DNA from: Leptospira kmetyi serovar Malaysia str. Bejo-Iso9
Lineage (GTDB): Bacteria; Spirochaetota; Leptospiria; Leptospirales; Leptospiraceae
Reading direction: 5' to 3'
Assembly: GCF_000243735.2 (NCBI RefSeq)
Contig: NZ_AHMP02000003.1
Coordinates: 3,678,001 to 3,742,000 of the forward strand
Length of the DNA stretch: 64,000 bases
In this document: piece after piece, positions 42,234 to 54,170 of the stretch
Position numbering within the stretch: position 1 is the first letter of the stretch
Layout: each line of letters begins with the position of its first letter
Notes under the pieces: generated by a model
Databases searched by the model: none
What the model was told of the DNA's origin: nothing
What the model saw: the letters and a program-made list of their open reading frames with translations, nothing else
Program-made: the position numbers and the translations under genes

Positions 42234-43133
42234 ATGCCCTCATCCGATTCTTATTATGAATATCTCTCTTTTCCTCCCGATAAACTCGAAGAAAAATTTT
42301 ATCAGCTCGAGTTTGCGGGAACGGAGGAAAAAATCCAAGTGATCCGCGAGATCGCGGATATGGTTCCTTGGCAATTTAGAATCAGCGAGTTCGTGGAAGA
42401 GTTTAAGGATCCCACTCTGCGGGTTTTTGCGCGTTCCATCTCTTCGGTGGTTCACTTGGAAAGAATCAACGCACGTTATGCGCTTCTTGCGAGCAAGGGG
42501 CACGTAAACGATTACGGAGATTTGGAAGAGGCCGTCTTTCTTCTTTCCAGCGTGGGCGATCCCGACGCTTCCTATCACGAATTTAAAATCTATTTGGATC
42601 AGCTCGCTCTGAGAGTGGAGGAGTTGTGCGATCTGAACCCCGAATACGTTTCCGAAGAATTGAAGGTTCATTTTTTGACGAGGGTTCTTTCTTCGGAGGA
42701 GAATTTTCAGGGAAACAACGATCAGTACGACGATCCGAACAATTCTTTCGTAACCCGCATCGTTCGAACTCGGAAAGGAATTCCTATTTCCCTTTCTGCG
42801 ATTTATCTTCTCGTGGCGCGCAGACTTTCGCTTCCGCTTTACGGAGTGAATATGCCCCTGCATTTTCTACTTCATTTCGATTCTCCCGATTACGAAACCT
42901 TTATCGATCCGTTTCACGGAGGCGTTCTGTTGGATAAATCGACTTGTATCCGCTTTTTGGAAGCGAATAGTTTTACTCCGAGCGAAAGATATTTCACGAG
43001 AGCGAGCACGCTTTCCATCATCAAAAGAATGTACCGGAATCTGATCCACATATACCGTAAGGAACAGTTTCGGGACATGGAAGATATTCTTTCCCGTCAG
43101 CTCCTGATTCTCGAAAACAAACTCAAAGCCTGA
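42234..43133 (+). CDS. SirB1-like transglutaminase-core protein
   Basis: A 299-residue protein. The central and C-terminal parts match the SirB1/transglut_core2 family: [51 protein letters not shown] and [12 protein letters not shown]. The catalytic Cys of true transglutaminases is replaced in this segment, as is common in SirB1 proteins, which are of unknown biochemical function. N-terminal 100 residues are helical. Followed 68 bases later by the polyprenyl synthase gene. Confidence 0.82.
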   Translation: MPSSDSYYEYLSFPPDKLEEKFYQLEFAGTEEKIQVIREIADMVPWQFRISEFVEEFKDPTLRVFARSISSVVHLERINARYALLASKGHVNDYGDLEEAVFLLSSVGDPDASYHEFKIYLDQLALRVEELCDLNPEYVSEELKVHFLTRVLSSEENFQGNNDQYDDPNNSFVTRIVRTRKGIPISLSAIYLLVARRLSLPLYGVNMPLHFLLHFDSPDYETFIDPFHGGVLLDKSTCIRFLEANSFTPSERYFTRASTLSIIKRMYRNLIHIYRKEQFRDMEDILSRQLLILENKLKA

Positions 43134-43201
43134 ACATCCGAAAAGAGTTCTTGCTTGAGCCTGTACCGTAATTTTGAATACTGTCCCCACGGGAAGGGGT
43201 A

Positions 43202-44161
43202 GTGAAAGCGTCTGTACTCAAAGATTCTCTGATTCGGAAGTTCGATAAAAAACTCGAAGCGATCATTCGGGAGGATCTCAAAATTCTCGCCGAAATCAAA
43301 ACCTACACCATCCGATCCGGTGGAAAACGGATTCGTCCGATTCTCCATTACTGTCTTTGTCAACTTTTAGGTTATTCCGGTAAACACTGGCTGGACGTGG
43401 GCGCGATCGCCGAATTGATTCACGCGGCGAGTTTGCTTCACGACGACGTCGTCGACGAGGCGGAAACGAGGAGAGGACTTCAAAGCGTAGGCTCCAAGTT
43501 CGGAAACAAAACCGCGATCCTCGCCGGAGATTATCTTTTAGCCTGCGGAATCGACCACCTGAACGGTCTCGGTTATCCCGAACTGATGGACGTTTTCACG
43601 CAGGTCATCAAGGATCTTTCGGTTTCCGAGTTGATCCAGATGGAATGGGAAAAAAATCCCAAAATCACTTTAGAAATTTATAATAGAGTCGTATACGGTA
43701 AAACCGCGTCTTTGTTCGGAGCCGTAAGCGTTTCCGCGGGAATTCTTTCGGAAAAAAACGAAAAAGAAAAAAAGAAACTCAGACAATTCGGAATCGATCT
43801 CGGTTCCTTCTTTCAGAAAAAAGACGACGCGATCGACTACTTCACACCCGCGAGTAAAAGCGGAAAGGTTCCTCTCAAGGATTTTTACAACGGTTTGTAT
43901 ACGTATCCGATTCTTCTTTTGTTGGAAAAGGCGGACAAAAACGATAAGAAGCTGGTTCATTCTCTTTTTGAAAAATCGGAACGATCTCAAGGAGACGGCG
44001 TGGTGATTTTGAGTCTTCTTTCGCGTTATCAGATCCGCGAAAAGATGGACGCTGAGTTTCAAAACGTAGCGGACAACTTAATGAAATTCTTAAATAGTTT
44101 CGAAGAATCCTCGATTCGAAATCTTTTGAAGGAACAAATCCTAAAACTTCTGGAAGAATAG
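43202..44161 (+). CDS. Polyprenyl diphosphate synthase
   Basis: A 319-residue trans-prenyltransferase extending isoprenoid diphosphates, probably for the quinone side chain. The first Asp-rich motif is [15 protein letters not shown] (D81, D82, D85), the substrate loop GGKRIRP (residues 40-46), and the second Asp-rich motif [12 protein letters not shown], where the typical Q-x-x-DD is QKKDD. Chain length cannot be told safely. GTG start at 43202, just after GGGAAGGGGTA. Confidence 0.9.
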   Translation: MKASVLKDSLIRKFDKKLEAIIREDLKILAEIKTYTIRSGGKRIRPILHYCLCQLLGYSGKHWLDVGAIAELIHAASLLHDDVVDEAETRRGLQSVGSKFGNKTAILAGDYLLACGIDHLNGLGYPELMDVFTQVIKDLSVSELIQMEWEKNPKITLEIYNRVVYGKTASLFGAVSVSAGILSEKNEKEKKKLRQFGIDLGSFFQKKDDAIDYFTPASKSGKVPLKDFYNGLYTYPILLLLEKADKNDKKLVHSLFEKSERSQGDGVVILSLLSRYQIREKMDAEFQNVADNLMKFLNSFEESSIRNLLKEQILKLLEE

Positions 44162-44239
44162 ATTTGCAATCCCGTCGAAGGGATCGTTTACTTGCTTCTT
44201 GAATTCCTTCCTCTTAGGAAGAATCAGGAGCCGTAAAAA

Positions 44240-44746
44240 ATGACATCTCCGACTTATCCGAATCTCGATCCGAACTTGGATCTCGTTTTCGAAAGAATCG
44301 TGGACGTTCCCCGGGAACTCGTATGGGCCGCGTGGACCACACCCGCGCACGTTTTACATTGGTTTACACCAGCGCCTTGGAAAACGATCGATTGTGAAAT
44401 CGATCTGAGACCGGGAGGAATTTTTAGAACCACGATGCAATCTCCGGAAGGGGAAAATTTTCCGAACCTCGGTTGTTATCTCGAAGTCGTTCCGCATGAA
44501 AGACTCGTTTGGACGGACGCGCTTCAACCGGGTTATCGTCCTTCGCCCGATCCGGCGCAACCGTTCGGATTTTTCAGTTGTGTTCTTACGTTCGAACCGC
44601 ACGGTCAGGGCGGAACCAAATACAAGGCCACCGCGATCCACGGTAATTTAACGAATCGTAAAAAACACGAGGACATGGGTTTTCATCACGGATGGGGAAT
44701 CGCCACGGATCAACTCGTGGAATACGTTAAGAAAAATCTGGGTTAA
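44240..44746 (+). CDS. SRPBCC (AHSA1/CalC-like) protein
   Basis: A 168-residue START-like protein: [33 protein letters not shown] (residues 14-46) and [13 protein letters not shown], then [15 protein letters not shown] and [20 protein letters not shown] are typical of the AHSA1/SRPBCC group, which bind hydrophobic ligands or act in stress. No particular ligand is suggested. AGGAGCCG precedes the ATG. Confidence 0.88.
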   Translation: MTSPTYPNLDPNLDLVFERIVDVPRELVWAAWTTPAHVLHWFTPAPWKTIDCEIDLRPGGIFRTTMQSPEGENFPNLGCYLEVVPHERLVWTDALQPGYRPSPDPAQPFGFFSCVLTFEPHGQGGTKYKATAIHGNLTNRKKHEDMGFHHGWGIATDQLVEYVKKNLG

Positions 44747-44795
44747 GTCGTTCGGTAAATCGCCGTTAGGCACAACCACGCGGCACCAATTCGGA

Positions 44796-45545
44796 TTACG
44801 GAGTCGTTGTCGCACCGCCGCTCGGAATCACGTTCTTCGCGTTACAATGAATGCTTCCAGTAATCGTTACGGAAGTTCCGGTAGATGAAGCGGTGGAAAC
44901 GCAGGTTTGGTTGTCCTGCGTAAAACACTGCTGCGTAGTCGTTATGGAAGTGCAATTTACGTTATCGGCTGTATAACACTGATTGAGAATTCCCGTGCTT
45001 GTAGAAGTGTTGAGAAGCTTTCCGGTTAGAGAAATGTCGATCTCCATATATTGAAGCGTTTGTTGTTGGGCTGCGCCGTTGCTGGTCGGATAAACGGGAA
45101 TTCCGGATGTTCCCCATTCCACCTTACCCACGTTACCCGTAACCGTTTTCGCAAAAAGTCCGCCGGAATAACTGAAACCCTGTTGCGGGTCCACCGAACC
45201 TTGGTATTGGGAAGAATCGAATTGAAACCGAAGAACCAAAGATTCTCCGGTTGTTTTCATGATCAACTGGCTTGTGACCGTATAACGAGTATTACTTGTA
45301 CCGGTTGTTCCCGTGGTCCCTGTCGTTCCCGTAGTACCGGTTGTTCCCGTGGAAGTGGTTCCGGGGACGGCGACTCCGCAAGAGGAGATCTTATCTGGAT
45401 CGACTTCTCCATTGATGAAAATTACATTTCCGTCGGCGAGCAAAACCTTGAGGTCGACGTTATTTTGATCTTTATGATTGGCGCAACTGAAAAGAATCAT
45501 CGAAGCAAGGATGGAGGTAAAGAATGCGGAATGAGAACGTTTCAT
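44796..45545 (-). CDS. Lipoprotein with a Thr/Gly tandem repeat
   Basis: A 249-residue protein with a lipoprotein signal (MILFSC, Cys21). Residues about 65-83 are a TGT/TTG low-complexity run encoded by an 18-bp tandem repeat. The rest is beta-rich, and the C-terminal third repeats a Cys pair motif (CYTADNVNC and CFTQDNQTC). Probable surface lipoprotein of unknown function, monocistronic. Confidence 0.8.
   Translation of the reverse strand: MKRSHSAFFTSILASMILFSCANHKDQNNVDLKVLLADGNVIFINGEVDPDKISSCGVAVPGTTSTGTTGTTGTTGTTGTTGTSNTRYTVTSQLIMKTTGESLVLRFQFDSSQYQGSVDPQQGFSYSGGLFAKTVTGNVGKVEWGTSGIPVYPTSNGAAQQQTLQYMEIDISLTGKLLNTSTSTGILNQCYTADNVNCTSITTTQQCFTQDNQTCVSTASSTGTSVTITGSIHCNAKNVIPSGGATTTP
45299..45352 (+). 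repeat. 18-bp tandem repeat inside the lipoprotein gene
   Basis: TACCGGTTGTTCCCGTGG, TCCCTGTCGTTCCCGTAG and TACCGGTTGTTCCCGTGG, three units of 18 bases (first and third identical). It keeps the reading frame, so copy-number change would alter the linker length only. Confidence 0.75.
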
Positions 45546-45722
45546 AAGATGCCTTTAGAATTCATACTGATCGAAAAGCGGACCGAGGTCAAGGATGAAA
45601 TCGAATCCTTACTTTCCAGTTTCGACCCGTTGTTTAAAAGATCGTTCCCCGGGACCCGAATTCTGAAATAAAATTTGAAAGAATGGTTTGACAGATCCTA
45701 AAAATGAAATGAACTCCCGGCG

Positions 45723-46856
45723 ATGAAAATGGGTTCTCCCGAAGAAGAATACAAACCGGGACTTCTGGAACGATGGGGCATCCGCGTTTTAGCGGATCTC
45801 GCGCGAAGAGACAAAAGATCCCCGGGGAATTGGGACGCCCAGGAATTCGGATCGGGTTCCAAAAAGGTCATAGGATGGACCGTGTTTTGGGCCTTGCACA
45901 CGGGCTTTTGGACTACGTTCTTTATCATTCTCGTTGAAAAACTTTTTCCCGAAAATCCGGAACTTTGGTCTCCCGTATTTTTGGAAAAATGGACTTGGAC
46001 CGGACTCGCGCTTTTGCTCGGAACCGTTTTGGAATTTTATCTTTTGTATCGAATCGGTTTGTCTTCCGTATATCGAATGACCCGTCTTGCGGGTTTGGAT
46101 TTGCAGGAAGATCCCGATCTGATTACGAGCGTTAGCAATCTTCTTTCCAGACTTGCGTTGGAGATTCCCGATCCGGATCTGAAACTTTTGGGAATCGATC
46201 CGTATCGTCTTACGAACAAACAAAGTCTTTTTCTAACGACTCTTCTTTATAAGGCGAAGGTGTTTTTGTCGAACCTCGTGGCAAAGATCGTGATTCGAAA
46301 AATTCTCGCTCGAAATTCCTTTCGGGTTTACGCGGACTTCGTTGCCGCGCCGATCACCGCGATTTGGGACGCGATCGTACTTTACATTATTCTAAAGGAG
46401 TTGAGAACCCGTCTTCTTACGCGGATCGTTTCCAAGGAACTCGTTGACGATATTCTTGCCAGAAAAGAATCCTTGAGCAGAAACGCGCAGATCGCTTGTA
46501 TGACCGCGATCGGAAACTCGATCGTATTTACGCAAAGATTTCATCCGAACTTGGAATACATTCTGATCAAACTTCATAAAGCGTTTCAAATCGAGAATTA
46601 TCATTTTCGTTTGGACGAGTGGGAATCCTTTGAAAAACTTCTGCGGGATTTGAACGAATCGGAAAGGGATTTCTGTTTAAAAATTCTAAGCATAACCTGC
46701 TGTTTTGACGGGAAGATTTCCTCTTTCGAAAAAAAACATCTTCCTTTGGTTTTCGGCAAGGATTCGGCGGAACGTTTGATTTGGGTTCAAAAATTGGCGG
46801 ACGCGATCAACGACGGAGATCTTGAAAAATCCAGAGAACTCGCCCGGCTCGATTGA
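45723..46856 (+). CDS. Hypothetical membrane protein
   Basis: A 377-residue protein with hydrophobic helices near residues 50-70, 92-113 and around 190-230, and a soluble C-terminal helical domain (LDEWESFEKLLRDLNESERDFCLKILSITCCFDGKISSFEKKHLPLVFG) whose DGKISSFE looks like an EF-hand-like or TerB-like acidic turn. No family recognised with confidence. ATG at 45723. Confidence 0.7.
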   Translation: MKMGSPEEEYKPGLLERWGIRVLADLARRDKRSPGNWDAQEFGSGSKKVIGWTVFWALHTGFWTTFFIILVEKLFPENPELWSPVFLEKWTWTGLALLLGTVLEFYLLYRIGLSSVYRMTRLAGLDLQEDPDLITSVSNLLSRLALEIPDPDLKLLGIDPYRLTNKQSLFLTTLLYKAKVFLSNLVAKIVIRKILARNSFRVYADFVAAPITAIWDAIVLYIILKELRTRLLTRIVSKELVDDILARKESLSRNAQIACMTAIGNSIVFTQRFHPNLEYILIKLHKAFQIENYHFRLDEWESFEKLLRDLNESERDFCLKILSITCCFDGKISSFEKKHLPLVFGKDSAERLIWVQKLADAINDGDLEKSRELARLD

Positions 46857-47000
46857 GAATTTGATTCGAATTTTCGAAAATCCTCATTGGGTTTTGGAAT
46901 TTGATTTACAATCCGTCGATTCTTCTTTTAAGATTTTTTTCCGGTCTTTCTTAAGTCGGATTATCTTCGTTTTGTCATTCTGATTTTTTATGAGGTAAGG

Positions 47001-50000
47001 ATGCACGTCATCATTCAATGGCTTGAATCTATCTTCGAATCGATTCCGCTTCCGATTTTGGAAACCTGGGGAAGTTTCGGATTTATCGTTGGATTCGTTT
47101 TGATGCTCTCCGCTTTCACCGGCTTTAGTTTAAAACTAGAAGGCGGTTTCGGAATCAGAAGAGAGGTTCAGTTCTGGAATACCCAGGCTCTTTTGAGCAT
47201 TCCGTTTACCTTCGTATTAATTTTTATCACCGGTTATTTGGGTTCCTTTATCGTTTTGGTTCCGGGCGCTCAAACTTTCGAATCGCTCAAAGATCTTTCC
47301 GTTTTTCTTTGTATTCTTTTGTTCGGATTTCCCGCTTTGATCGCGGTTCCGTTCGCATACGGTCTTTCGGATTTGATCGAAGGAGTTCCCGCCGGTTTTC
47401 TTCTGGATTGGCTCGTGGGATACTTTATAAATCCTGCATGTTTTTGGGTCGCCTATCGATTGATAGGGAAGAATCCCGATTTTACGAAAGGCAAGGTCTG
47501 GATTAAATATATTCTGTTCGTGATCGTTTTTATGACGATCGAACCCTTGCTCTGGGGACATCTTTGTTCCAAACAATTCTCCCCCGCGATCTCTTACAGA
47601 AACATAACTCCGGCTTTGTTTTTTACGACTTCGATCACATGGGCGCTCGCTCCTTTTGCGATGTTGGTCTTTCTTCCGATCGCGAAAAAATACGAAATGT
47701 TTTGGGCGGAAATTCCCGGACATGTTCGGGAATCTTTTTTCGATTTTAAGAATTGGGTTTGGGAAAAAGAAACCGGACAGGACACGGAAGGAAAGTCGAA
47801 CCAAGGTCTTCCGATTCGAATGCTTTTGGTGGCTCCTTTTATTTTACTCGTGCTCGTGATGGTGGGCGCGACCGCGTATTTGAATTTGAGAAGCGCGGAG
47901 ATGGCCGCGGACAAACTCGCCGGAAGATTGCATCAGGAAATTTCGGAGAACCTCAATCTGCATCTGGATCGTTTTTTGGACAGGACCCAAAACGAAAACG
48001 AACCTTCGCGTTTGGAAGGAATCAATCATCTGTTAAAGTCGACGAACGTTTCCGCGCACGGACGCGCGATCATCATCGATCGATCCGGAAATCTGATCGG
48101 TTCTTCGAGAATCGCAAACGGAAAGGAAACGATCGTGGACCAGGATTCGGATCCGGTGATCGAAAACGCGATCGGAACGCTTCGAACTAAATTAGGAGAT
48201 TTGAATGCGCTTCACGAACCGATTCAGTTTCAATTCGACGTGGTCACGGCAAAACCGCTCGCGTTGGAAACCTGGCTCACTCAAGCGACTCCGTATCAGG
48301 ACAACAGCGGAAATCTCAACTGGATTCTGATCACTTCGATTCCTTCCGCATATTATCTGGAAGGGGTGAGAATCGGAAGCAGTCAATCGGCGATGGTCTT
48401 TGCGGTCGCGTTGACTTCCTCCCTTTTGATCGCGGCCTTTCTCGCGGGTTTTGTCACGGCTCCGATCCGAAGAATTTCGAACGCGAGTAGCGCGATGGCA
48501 AAAGGCGATTTTGATCAACGCGTTCCTTCGAGTCGTTTGGAAGAATTAGGATCTCTTTCCCTTACGTTCAATCACATGGCGGAACAACTTCAGGAATCGT
48601 TCCGAAGAACAAAATCCAGCGAAGAACAGTTCCGTGATCTTGTCGCCACCACGCCCGGGATCGTTTGGGAAGCGGACGCGTTGACGTTCACCTTTACGTT
48701 CGTCAGTCAACAAGTCGAGGACATGCTCGGTTATTCCGTGGAAGAATGGAAACAACCCGGATTCTGGGCGGAACATCTGCATCCGGACGATCGCCAATGG
48801 GCCGTCGAATTCTGCATCGCTTGTACCGGAAGAATGGAAGCGCACGATTTCGAATATCGATTTCTGAAAAAAAACGGGGGATTCGTTTGGCTGCGCGACA
48901 TCGTAAAAGTCATCGTAAAAAACAATCAACCGAAATGGCTTCGGGGCGTGATGGTGGACATCACCGAAAGAAAACAGATCGAAGCCAAACTTCTGGAAAG
49001 AAACCAGTTCATAGAATCGATCCTGGATATCACGCCGGATATATTATATATTTATGATATAGAAGAACGCAGAAACGTATACAGCAACAACGGAATCGAG
49101 GTCGTTCTCGGTTATTCTCCCGATGAAATGAAGGAAATGGGAGAGAATCTCATTCCGATCCTGATGCATCCCGAGGATTTTCCGAAATATCTGAAGGAAG
49201 TCGTACCTCAATACGCGAACATGAGCGATAAGGATATCATAGAACATTCGTATCGGATGAAACACAAAAAGACCGGACAATGGAGATGGTTGATTTCCCG
49301 AGAACGGATCTATCAAAGAAATTCGAACCACGGACCGAAACAGATTTTCGGAATCATCTACGACATCACGAAGAGCAAGGAAGCGGAGGAAACGATTCTC
49401 GATCTGAACGCGAACCTGGAAAGAAAGATCGATATTCGAACCGAAGAACTCAGCAAATCGAATTCCGATCTTCGAGAAGCGGTATTCAATCTGGAAAGAA
49501 TCATGAAGGAATTGCAGGAAGCTCAGGACCAGCTTCTTCTTTCCGAAAAACTTGCGGCGCTCGGACAACTCGCGGCAGGGATGACGCACGAACTCAACAC
49601 ACCTTTAGGAGCGATTCTTTCTTCGAACCGCGCGATCTTGGAAATTCTCCAGAAAGAATTAAAGGGAATTCCCGAAATCCTTTCCGGTCTCAATCGGGAA
49701 GAATCAGAAAGTTTTAATATTCTTCTCGAAGAAAGTTTAAAGGACGCGTTTCAATCCGAGATCATACCCGATCGAAGTTTGAAAAAAGAATTACACCGGA
49801 TGTTTAAGAACGCGGGTTTCGACGACTACGACGACGTAACGAGTTCCGTTTTGGATATCGGAGCATACAGACTCGGAGAGAGGTTGATCGATCTTTTAAA
49901 AACCGAAAAAAGAACGAATCTTTTGGCGACGGTCGGGTCGCTTTCCACGATCGTTCGTTTGAGCAACGTGATCGCGATCGCGAGCGGGAAGGCTTCGCAC

Positions 50001-50504
50001 GTTGTGGAGGCTTTGAAGAATTATTTGAATCCGGGCGGAAGCGAACAAGAGGAAGGAATCGTTGCCGTGGATATAAAATCCGAGATCGAAACCATTCTCA
50101 CCTTGTATCATACGAAAATAAAATACGGCGTCGAAATCGTTAAGGATTATAAAACGGACGGGCTTTGTCTCGGAAACGGGAATCGACTCAATCAGGTTTG
50201 GATCAATCTTCTAAATAATGGTTTGCAATCCATGAATTACCAAGGGAAGATTGAAATCAGCCTGGAAGAGCAACATCCTTGGATCATCACTTCCTTTATC
50301 GATTCGGGGGCGGGGATTCCCGATTCGATCAAAGATAAGATTTTCGAACCGTTTTTTACCACTAAAAAACAAGGAGAAGGGATCGGCTTAGGGCTCGATA
50401 TCTGCAAAAAGATCATAGAGAAAATGGGCGGAAGAATAGAGTTTGAGAGTGTTCCCGGAAGAACAAAGTTTAGCGTGTGGTTGAAGGCCGCACGTTCGGT
50501 GTAA
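47001..50504 (+). CDS. Large PAS-domain sensor histidine kinase
   Basis: A 1167-residue membrane kinase. Order: about eight membrane helices (1-230), a second transmembrane pair enclosing a periplasmic sensor region (about 275-490), a HAMP segment ([23 protein letters not shown]), two PAS/PAC domains (about 545-665 and 675-795), a coiled coil, the H-box [14 protein letters not shown] with H863, and the ATPase domain with N-box [14 protein letters not shown] near 1065, [23 protein letters not shown]-box and N-box are about 200 residues apart, well above the usual 110-120. The receiver gene follows 13 bases later. Confidence 0.92.
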   Translation: MHVIIQWLESIFESIPLPILETWGSFGFIVGFVLMLSAFTGFSLKLEGGFGIRREVQFWNTQALLSIPFTFVLIFITGYLGSFIVLVPGAQTFESLKDLSVFLCILLFGFPALIAVPFAYGLSDLIEGVPAGFLLDWLVGYFINPACFWVAYRLIGKNPDFTKGKVWIKYILFVIVFMTIEPLLWGHLCSKQFSPAISYRNITPALFFTTSITWALAPFAMLVFLPIAKKYEMFWAEIPGHVRESFFDFKNWVWEKETGQDTEGKSNQGLPIRMLLVAPFILLVLVMVGATAYLNLRSAEMAADKLAGRLHQEISENLNLHLDRFLDRTQNENEPSRLEGINHLLKSTNVSAHGRAIIIDRSGNLIGSSRIANGKETIVDQDSDPVIENAIGTLRTKLGDLNALHEPIQFQFDVVTAKPLALETWLTQATPYQDNSGNLNWILITSIPSAYYLEGVRIGSSQSAMVFAVALTSSLLIAAFLAGFVTAPIRRISNASSAMAKGDFDQRVPSSRLEELGSLSLTFNHMAEQLQESFRRTKSSEEQFRDLVATTPGIVWEADALTFTFTFVSQQVEDMLGYSVEEWKQPGFWAEHLHPDDRQWAVEFCIACTGRMEAHDFEYRFLKKNGGFVWLRDIVKVIVKNNQPKWLRGVMVDITERKQIEAKLLERNQFIESILDITPDILYIYDIEERRNVYSNNGIEVVLGYSPDEMKEMGENLIPILMHPEDFPKYLKEVVPQYANMSDKDIIEHSYRMKHKKTGQWRWLISRERIYQRNSNHGPKQIFGIIYDITKSKEAEETILDLNANLERKIDIRTEELSKSNSDLREAVFNLERIMKELQEAQDQLLLSEKLAALGQLAAGMTHELNTPLGAILSSNRAILEILQKELKGIPEILSGLNREESESFNILLEESLKDAFQSEIIPDRSLKKELHRMFKNAGFDDYDDVTSSVLDIGAYRLGERLIDLLKTEKRTNLLATVGSLSTIVRLSNVIAIASGKASHVVEALKNYLNPGGSEQEEGIVAVDIKSEIETILTLYHTKIKYGVEIVKDYKTDGLCLGNGNRLNQVWINLLNNGLQSMNYQGKIEISLEEQHPWIITSFIDSGAGIPDSIKDKIFEPFFTTKKQGEGIGLGLDICKKIIEKMGGRIEFESVPGRTKFSVWLKAARSV

Positions 50505-50517
50505 ACGGAGAGATCTT

Positions 50518-50928
50518 TTGAAAGATAACATCAAGAAAAACAACGCGATCCTTTGTGTGGACGACGAACCGATCATCCTCATCGCGTTGAAACAGGAATT
50601 AAAAAAACAGTTCGGAAACGAATTTCAATACGAGACCGCGATCAACGCAAACGAAGCTTTGGAAGTCGTGGACGAGTTGGTCGCAAACGGAGTCAACGTG
50701 ATTCTCATTTTATCCGATTGGCGTATGCCCGGACTCAAAGGGGATGAATTCTTAATCTTAATTCATAAAAAATATCCGAACATACGTTCCATTCTCATCA
50801 CGGGTCACGTCGACGAAGCGGCCGTGGAAAGAGTAAAAAAAGAAGCGGGAACGTACGCGGTTCTTCCCAAACCTTGGGACCCGAAACAACTCGCGGACGC
50901 AGTCAAAGTTTGTTGCGGTCGAAATTAA
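50518..50928 (+). CDS. Response regulator receiver protein
   Basis: A 136-residue stand-alone receiver: acidic pocket in [10 protein letters not shown] (D15, D16), phosphoacceptor D67 in [15 protein letters not shown], conserved Thr/Ser in LITGH and Lys in LPKPWD. The KPW signature is typical of receivers working with PAS/HD-GYP or hybrid kinases. TTG start 13 bases after the large kinase, clearly its partner. No output domain, so it must act through another protein. Confidence 0.92.
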   Translation: MKDNIKKNNAILCVDDEPIILIALKQELKKQFGNEFQYETAINANEALEVVDELVANGVNVILILSDWRMPGLKGDEFLILIHKKYPNIRSILITGHVDEAAVERVKKEAGTYAVLPKPWDPKQLADAVKVCCGRN

Positions 50929-51051
50929 TCGGACATCGTTTTTTGTTCGTAACGATTTCGGAGAACTCCGCGTTTGAAATTTCAATTGCAGACTTCCGAG
51001 CGTGTAAAGACCTTGTATTCAAGAAGGATTCCCTCCTTTGAGGAGAATTGA

Positions 51052-52080
51052 ATGAAAATTCACCGATACAATTCTATTCCGGAAGTAAAGGACATAGGAG
51101 ACGGAATCTTTAAGACTGAAATTCCTCAGCCGTTTTATTCTCCGAACAATATCTATATTCTTCCAGACGGCGAACCGACCATCATCGACTCGGGTTATAT
51201 CGAGAACCTCGGTCTTTTGCAAAGAGCGTTGAAGACGATCGGTCTTTCCTTGAGCAAAATCAAGCACATCATCTACACCCACAATCATCTCGATCATATG
51301 AGCGCGGCCTTGACGTTGCGTTATTATACGGATGCGAAGTTGTATGCGATGACCGGAATGGCCGCGGAGATCGGAAACTACGTGGAGTTCGTTCAGGTTT
51401 TTCAAAGGGCGATGAGAAGACTCGTCTACAAAGGACATCACGATAATACGACCAGGGCCACCGAACTCAAAAGAGTGGATACGGGTATATTCGAATTTCA
51501 TGATGCGTTGGAGAATTCCGAAAGAGTCGATCCGTATCTGGACTTCGACGTGGAACTCGTGGAAGGGGACGTCATCAAGGCGGGCGGAAGGGAAATCGGA
51601 ATTCTTCATACTCCAGGTCACAACCGTTGGCATTTGACTCCTTATATTTTGGGGGAGAAGATCTATTTTACCGGCGATTTGGTTCTGCAAAATATTTCCT
51701 CGATCTACGCGGAGATCGACGGAAACTTATACGACTATCATCAATCCTTGGATCGTCTTTCCAAATTGCCGATTCGAAGACTTCTTCCCGCGCACGGACC
51801 CGAACCCGACGATCCGCAAAGGGCGATCAAACTACTTTCAAAAACTCTAAACCTTTTGGAAAGGGGGGTCGTTCGAAGATTGAAGGAGAACGATCAGGAT
51901 CTTTCCACGTTGGTTCTCGAAGCGATGGGCGAAAAAGTGGCGAACAGCGGTTATTACAATACGGCGCTCGCGATTCTCCATTCTTTGATCCGAAAGCTGA
52001 TTGATCAAGGGCAGGTTCAGGTTTTGGAAATCGATCCTCCATACGAAAAATATCGTTGGATCGGCGGAGATGCGGTTTAG
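51052..52080 (+). CDS. MBL-fold metallohydrolase
   Basis: A 342-residue metallo-beta-lactamase-fold enzyme. The metal motif is YTHNHLDH (H77, H79, D81, H82), followed by HTPGHNRWHL, FTGDLV and LPAHGPEPDDP. The C-terminal 90 residues are a helical domain (ERGVVRRLKENDQDLSTLVLEAMG) like the winged domain of LACTB2/GloB-like enzymes. Substrate unknown; a thioester, lactone or RNA are options. GAGGAGAATTG before the ATG. Confidence 0.88.
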   Translation: MKIHRYNSIPEVKDIGDGIFKTEIPQPFYSPNNIYILPDGEPTIIDSGYIENLGLLQRALKTIGLSLSKIKHIIYTHNHLDHMSAALTLRYYTDAKLYAMTGMAAEIGNYVEFVQVFQRAMRRLVYKGHHDNTTRATELKRVDTGIFEFHDALENSERVDPYLDFDVELVEGDVIKAGGREIGILHTPGHNRWHLTPYILGEKIYFTGDLVLQNISSIYAEIDGNLYDYHQSLDRLSKLPIRRLLPAHGPEPDDPQRAIKLLSKTLNLLERGVVRRLKENDQDLSTLVLEAMGEKVANSGYYNTALAILHSLIRKLIDQGQVQVLEIDPPYEKYRWIGGDAV

Positions 52081-52200
52081 AATTTTATAAAATTCTTAAC
52101 TGATCGAATTTCTCGAAAGCCGCTTTTTCCCCGATACAATTTTTGTTTTCTTTCGGATTTGAAATCGAACGCGGATAACGCGTCGTTTTAAAGGGCGGAT

Positions 52201-53346
52201 TCAAGGATTTGCCGGGTCGGCCGAATCGGAATGATAGCTGAACTCAAGAACCGCAGTCAAACCTTGATCGCCGGAAAGACGAAAATTTCCGTGCATCTGT
52301 TTGGAGAGAATATGAATCAGAGTAAATCCCGTCGTTGACGATTTTTTTACGTCGAAGGGCATCGGCATCCCGACTCCGTTATCTTTTACGATCAATTGGA
52401 AAATTTTCTTCGATCTAAAAAAACGGATTTCGATTTTCGGATCGGTTGTGTTTTTAAAAGCGTGCGTTAGGCAGTTCTCGAGCAGTTCGTTGAAGATCAT
52501 CGCGCAGGGAATCGCGGTTTCGATCGGAAGCGAAATCTTATCCGAGTTGTTGACCGCCAGCGCAGTCGAATCCTTATGTTTCTTTTTGGAATTCTCCACA
52601 ATCTTATCGATCACCCCCGAAAATTCCACGTTGTGATAGTTGTCCGATTTATACATATAGTTATGCACTTCGGACATCGCGAGAATTCTATTCTGAAATT
52701 CGAATAAAACGCTTTTTGAATTTTCTTCCTGGTTGCGATGCAAATCCGCGAGGCCGCAAAGAACCTGAAGATTGTTTCTCACCCTATGATGAATCTCTTT
52801 GATCAGTTCGTTTTTCTCCTCGATATAGGTGTTTAAAATCCGAACGGTGAGGAGGGCCATGATCGTAAACAGGGTATAAATGAGAACCGAGTCGATCGCG
52901 TAACTTACGACCAAAGTTCCGTTCTCGTTCTGCAAAGCGAAGTAGCCGAACATTACCCCGAGAAAAAAAAGGGAAATATATATGGTAATTCTAATATTCG
53001 TAAATAATAAAAATAGGATCACGATCAGCGGAAACGCGAGAAGCATGTTCCCGTTCGGATTTCCGAAGAACAAACCGCCTAAGATGTTCCAAATGCCCGA
53101 GCCGAGCGTCGCGGTCAAAGCGGCTCGAAACATTCCTTTCCAGAGCAGAAAGATGGAAACGATCGAGGCGATAAAGAAGAGAAAAAAACTGGCGGGAAGA
53201 AATTGAACGTCCTTGTATAAGAACAAAAAGAGCGCAATCGAATCCAAAACTACGGATATGGAATTGAAAAGGAAAAGATACCAGGCGCGGATCTTAAGGA
53301 TATAGTCTTTGTCCGCGTATATGTTCTCGAACCGCTTCCAATGCAT
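52201..53346 (-). CDS. HisKA_2-type membrane histidine kinase
   Basis: A 381-residue kinase with about six membrane helices (residues 25-170), then KEIHHRVRNNLQVLCGLADL, the HisKA_2 phosphoacceptor box (His near 186-187), and an ATPase domain with NELLENCLTHAFKN and VKDNGVGMP. No cognate response regulator is next to it. Proteins of this class often phosphorylate stand-alone receivers or PhyR-like proteins. Sensing would be by the membrane domain; no soluble sensor domain is present. Confidence 0.9.
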   Translation of the reverse strand: MHWKRFENIYADKDYILKIRAWYLFLFNSISVVLDSIALFLFLYKDVQFLPASFFLFFIASIVSIFLLWKGMFRAALTATLGSGIWNILGGLFFGNPNGNMLLAFPLIVILFLLFTNIRITIYISLFFLGVMFGYFALQNENGTLVVSYAIDSVLIYTLFTIMALLTVRILNTYIEEKNELIKEIHHRVRNNLQVLCGLADLHRNQEENSKSVLFEFQNRILAMSEVHNYMYKSDNYHNVEFSGVIDKIVENSKKKHKDSTALAVNNSDKISLPIETAIPCAMIFNELLENCLTHAFKNTTDPKIEIRFFRSKKIFQLIVKDNGVGMPMPFDVKKSSTTGFTLIHILSKQMHGNFRLSGDQGLTAVLEFSYHSDSADPANP

Positions 53347-53399
53347 ATTTTCCCTTCGACGCGGAAATTACCGCGCTTACGACGATCAGGGAAACTAAG

Positions 53400-54166
<767 letters not shown>

Positions 54167-54170
<4 letters not shown>

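Noticed and set aside
45051..45671. 206-residue open frame antisense to the repeat lipoprotein
   Set aside because: Arg/Ser/Gly-rich shadow of the lipoprotein gene with no family features.
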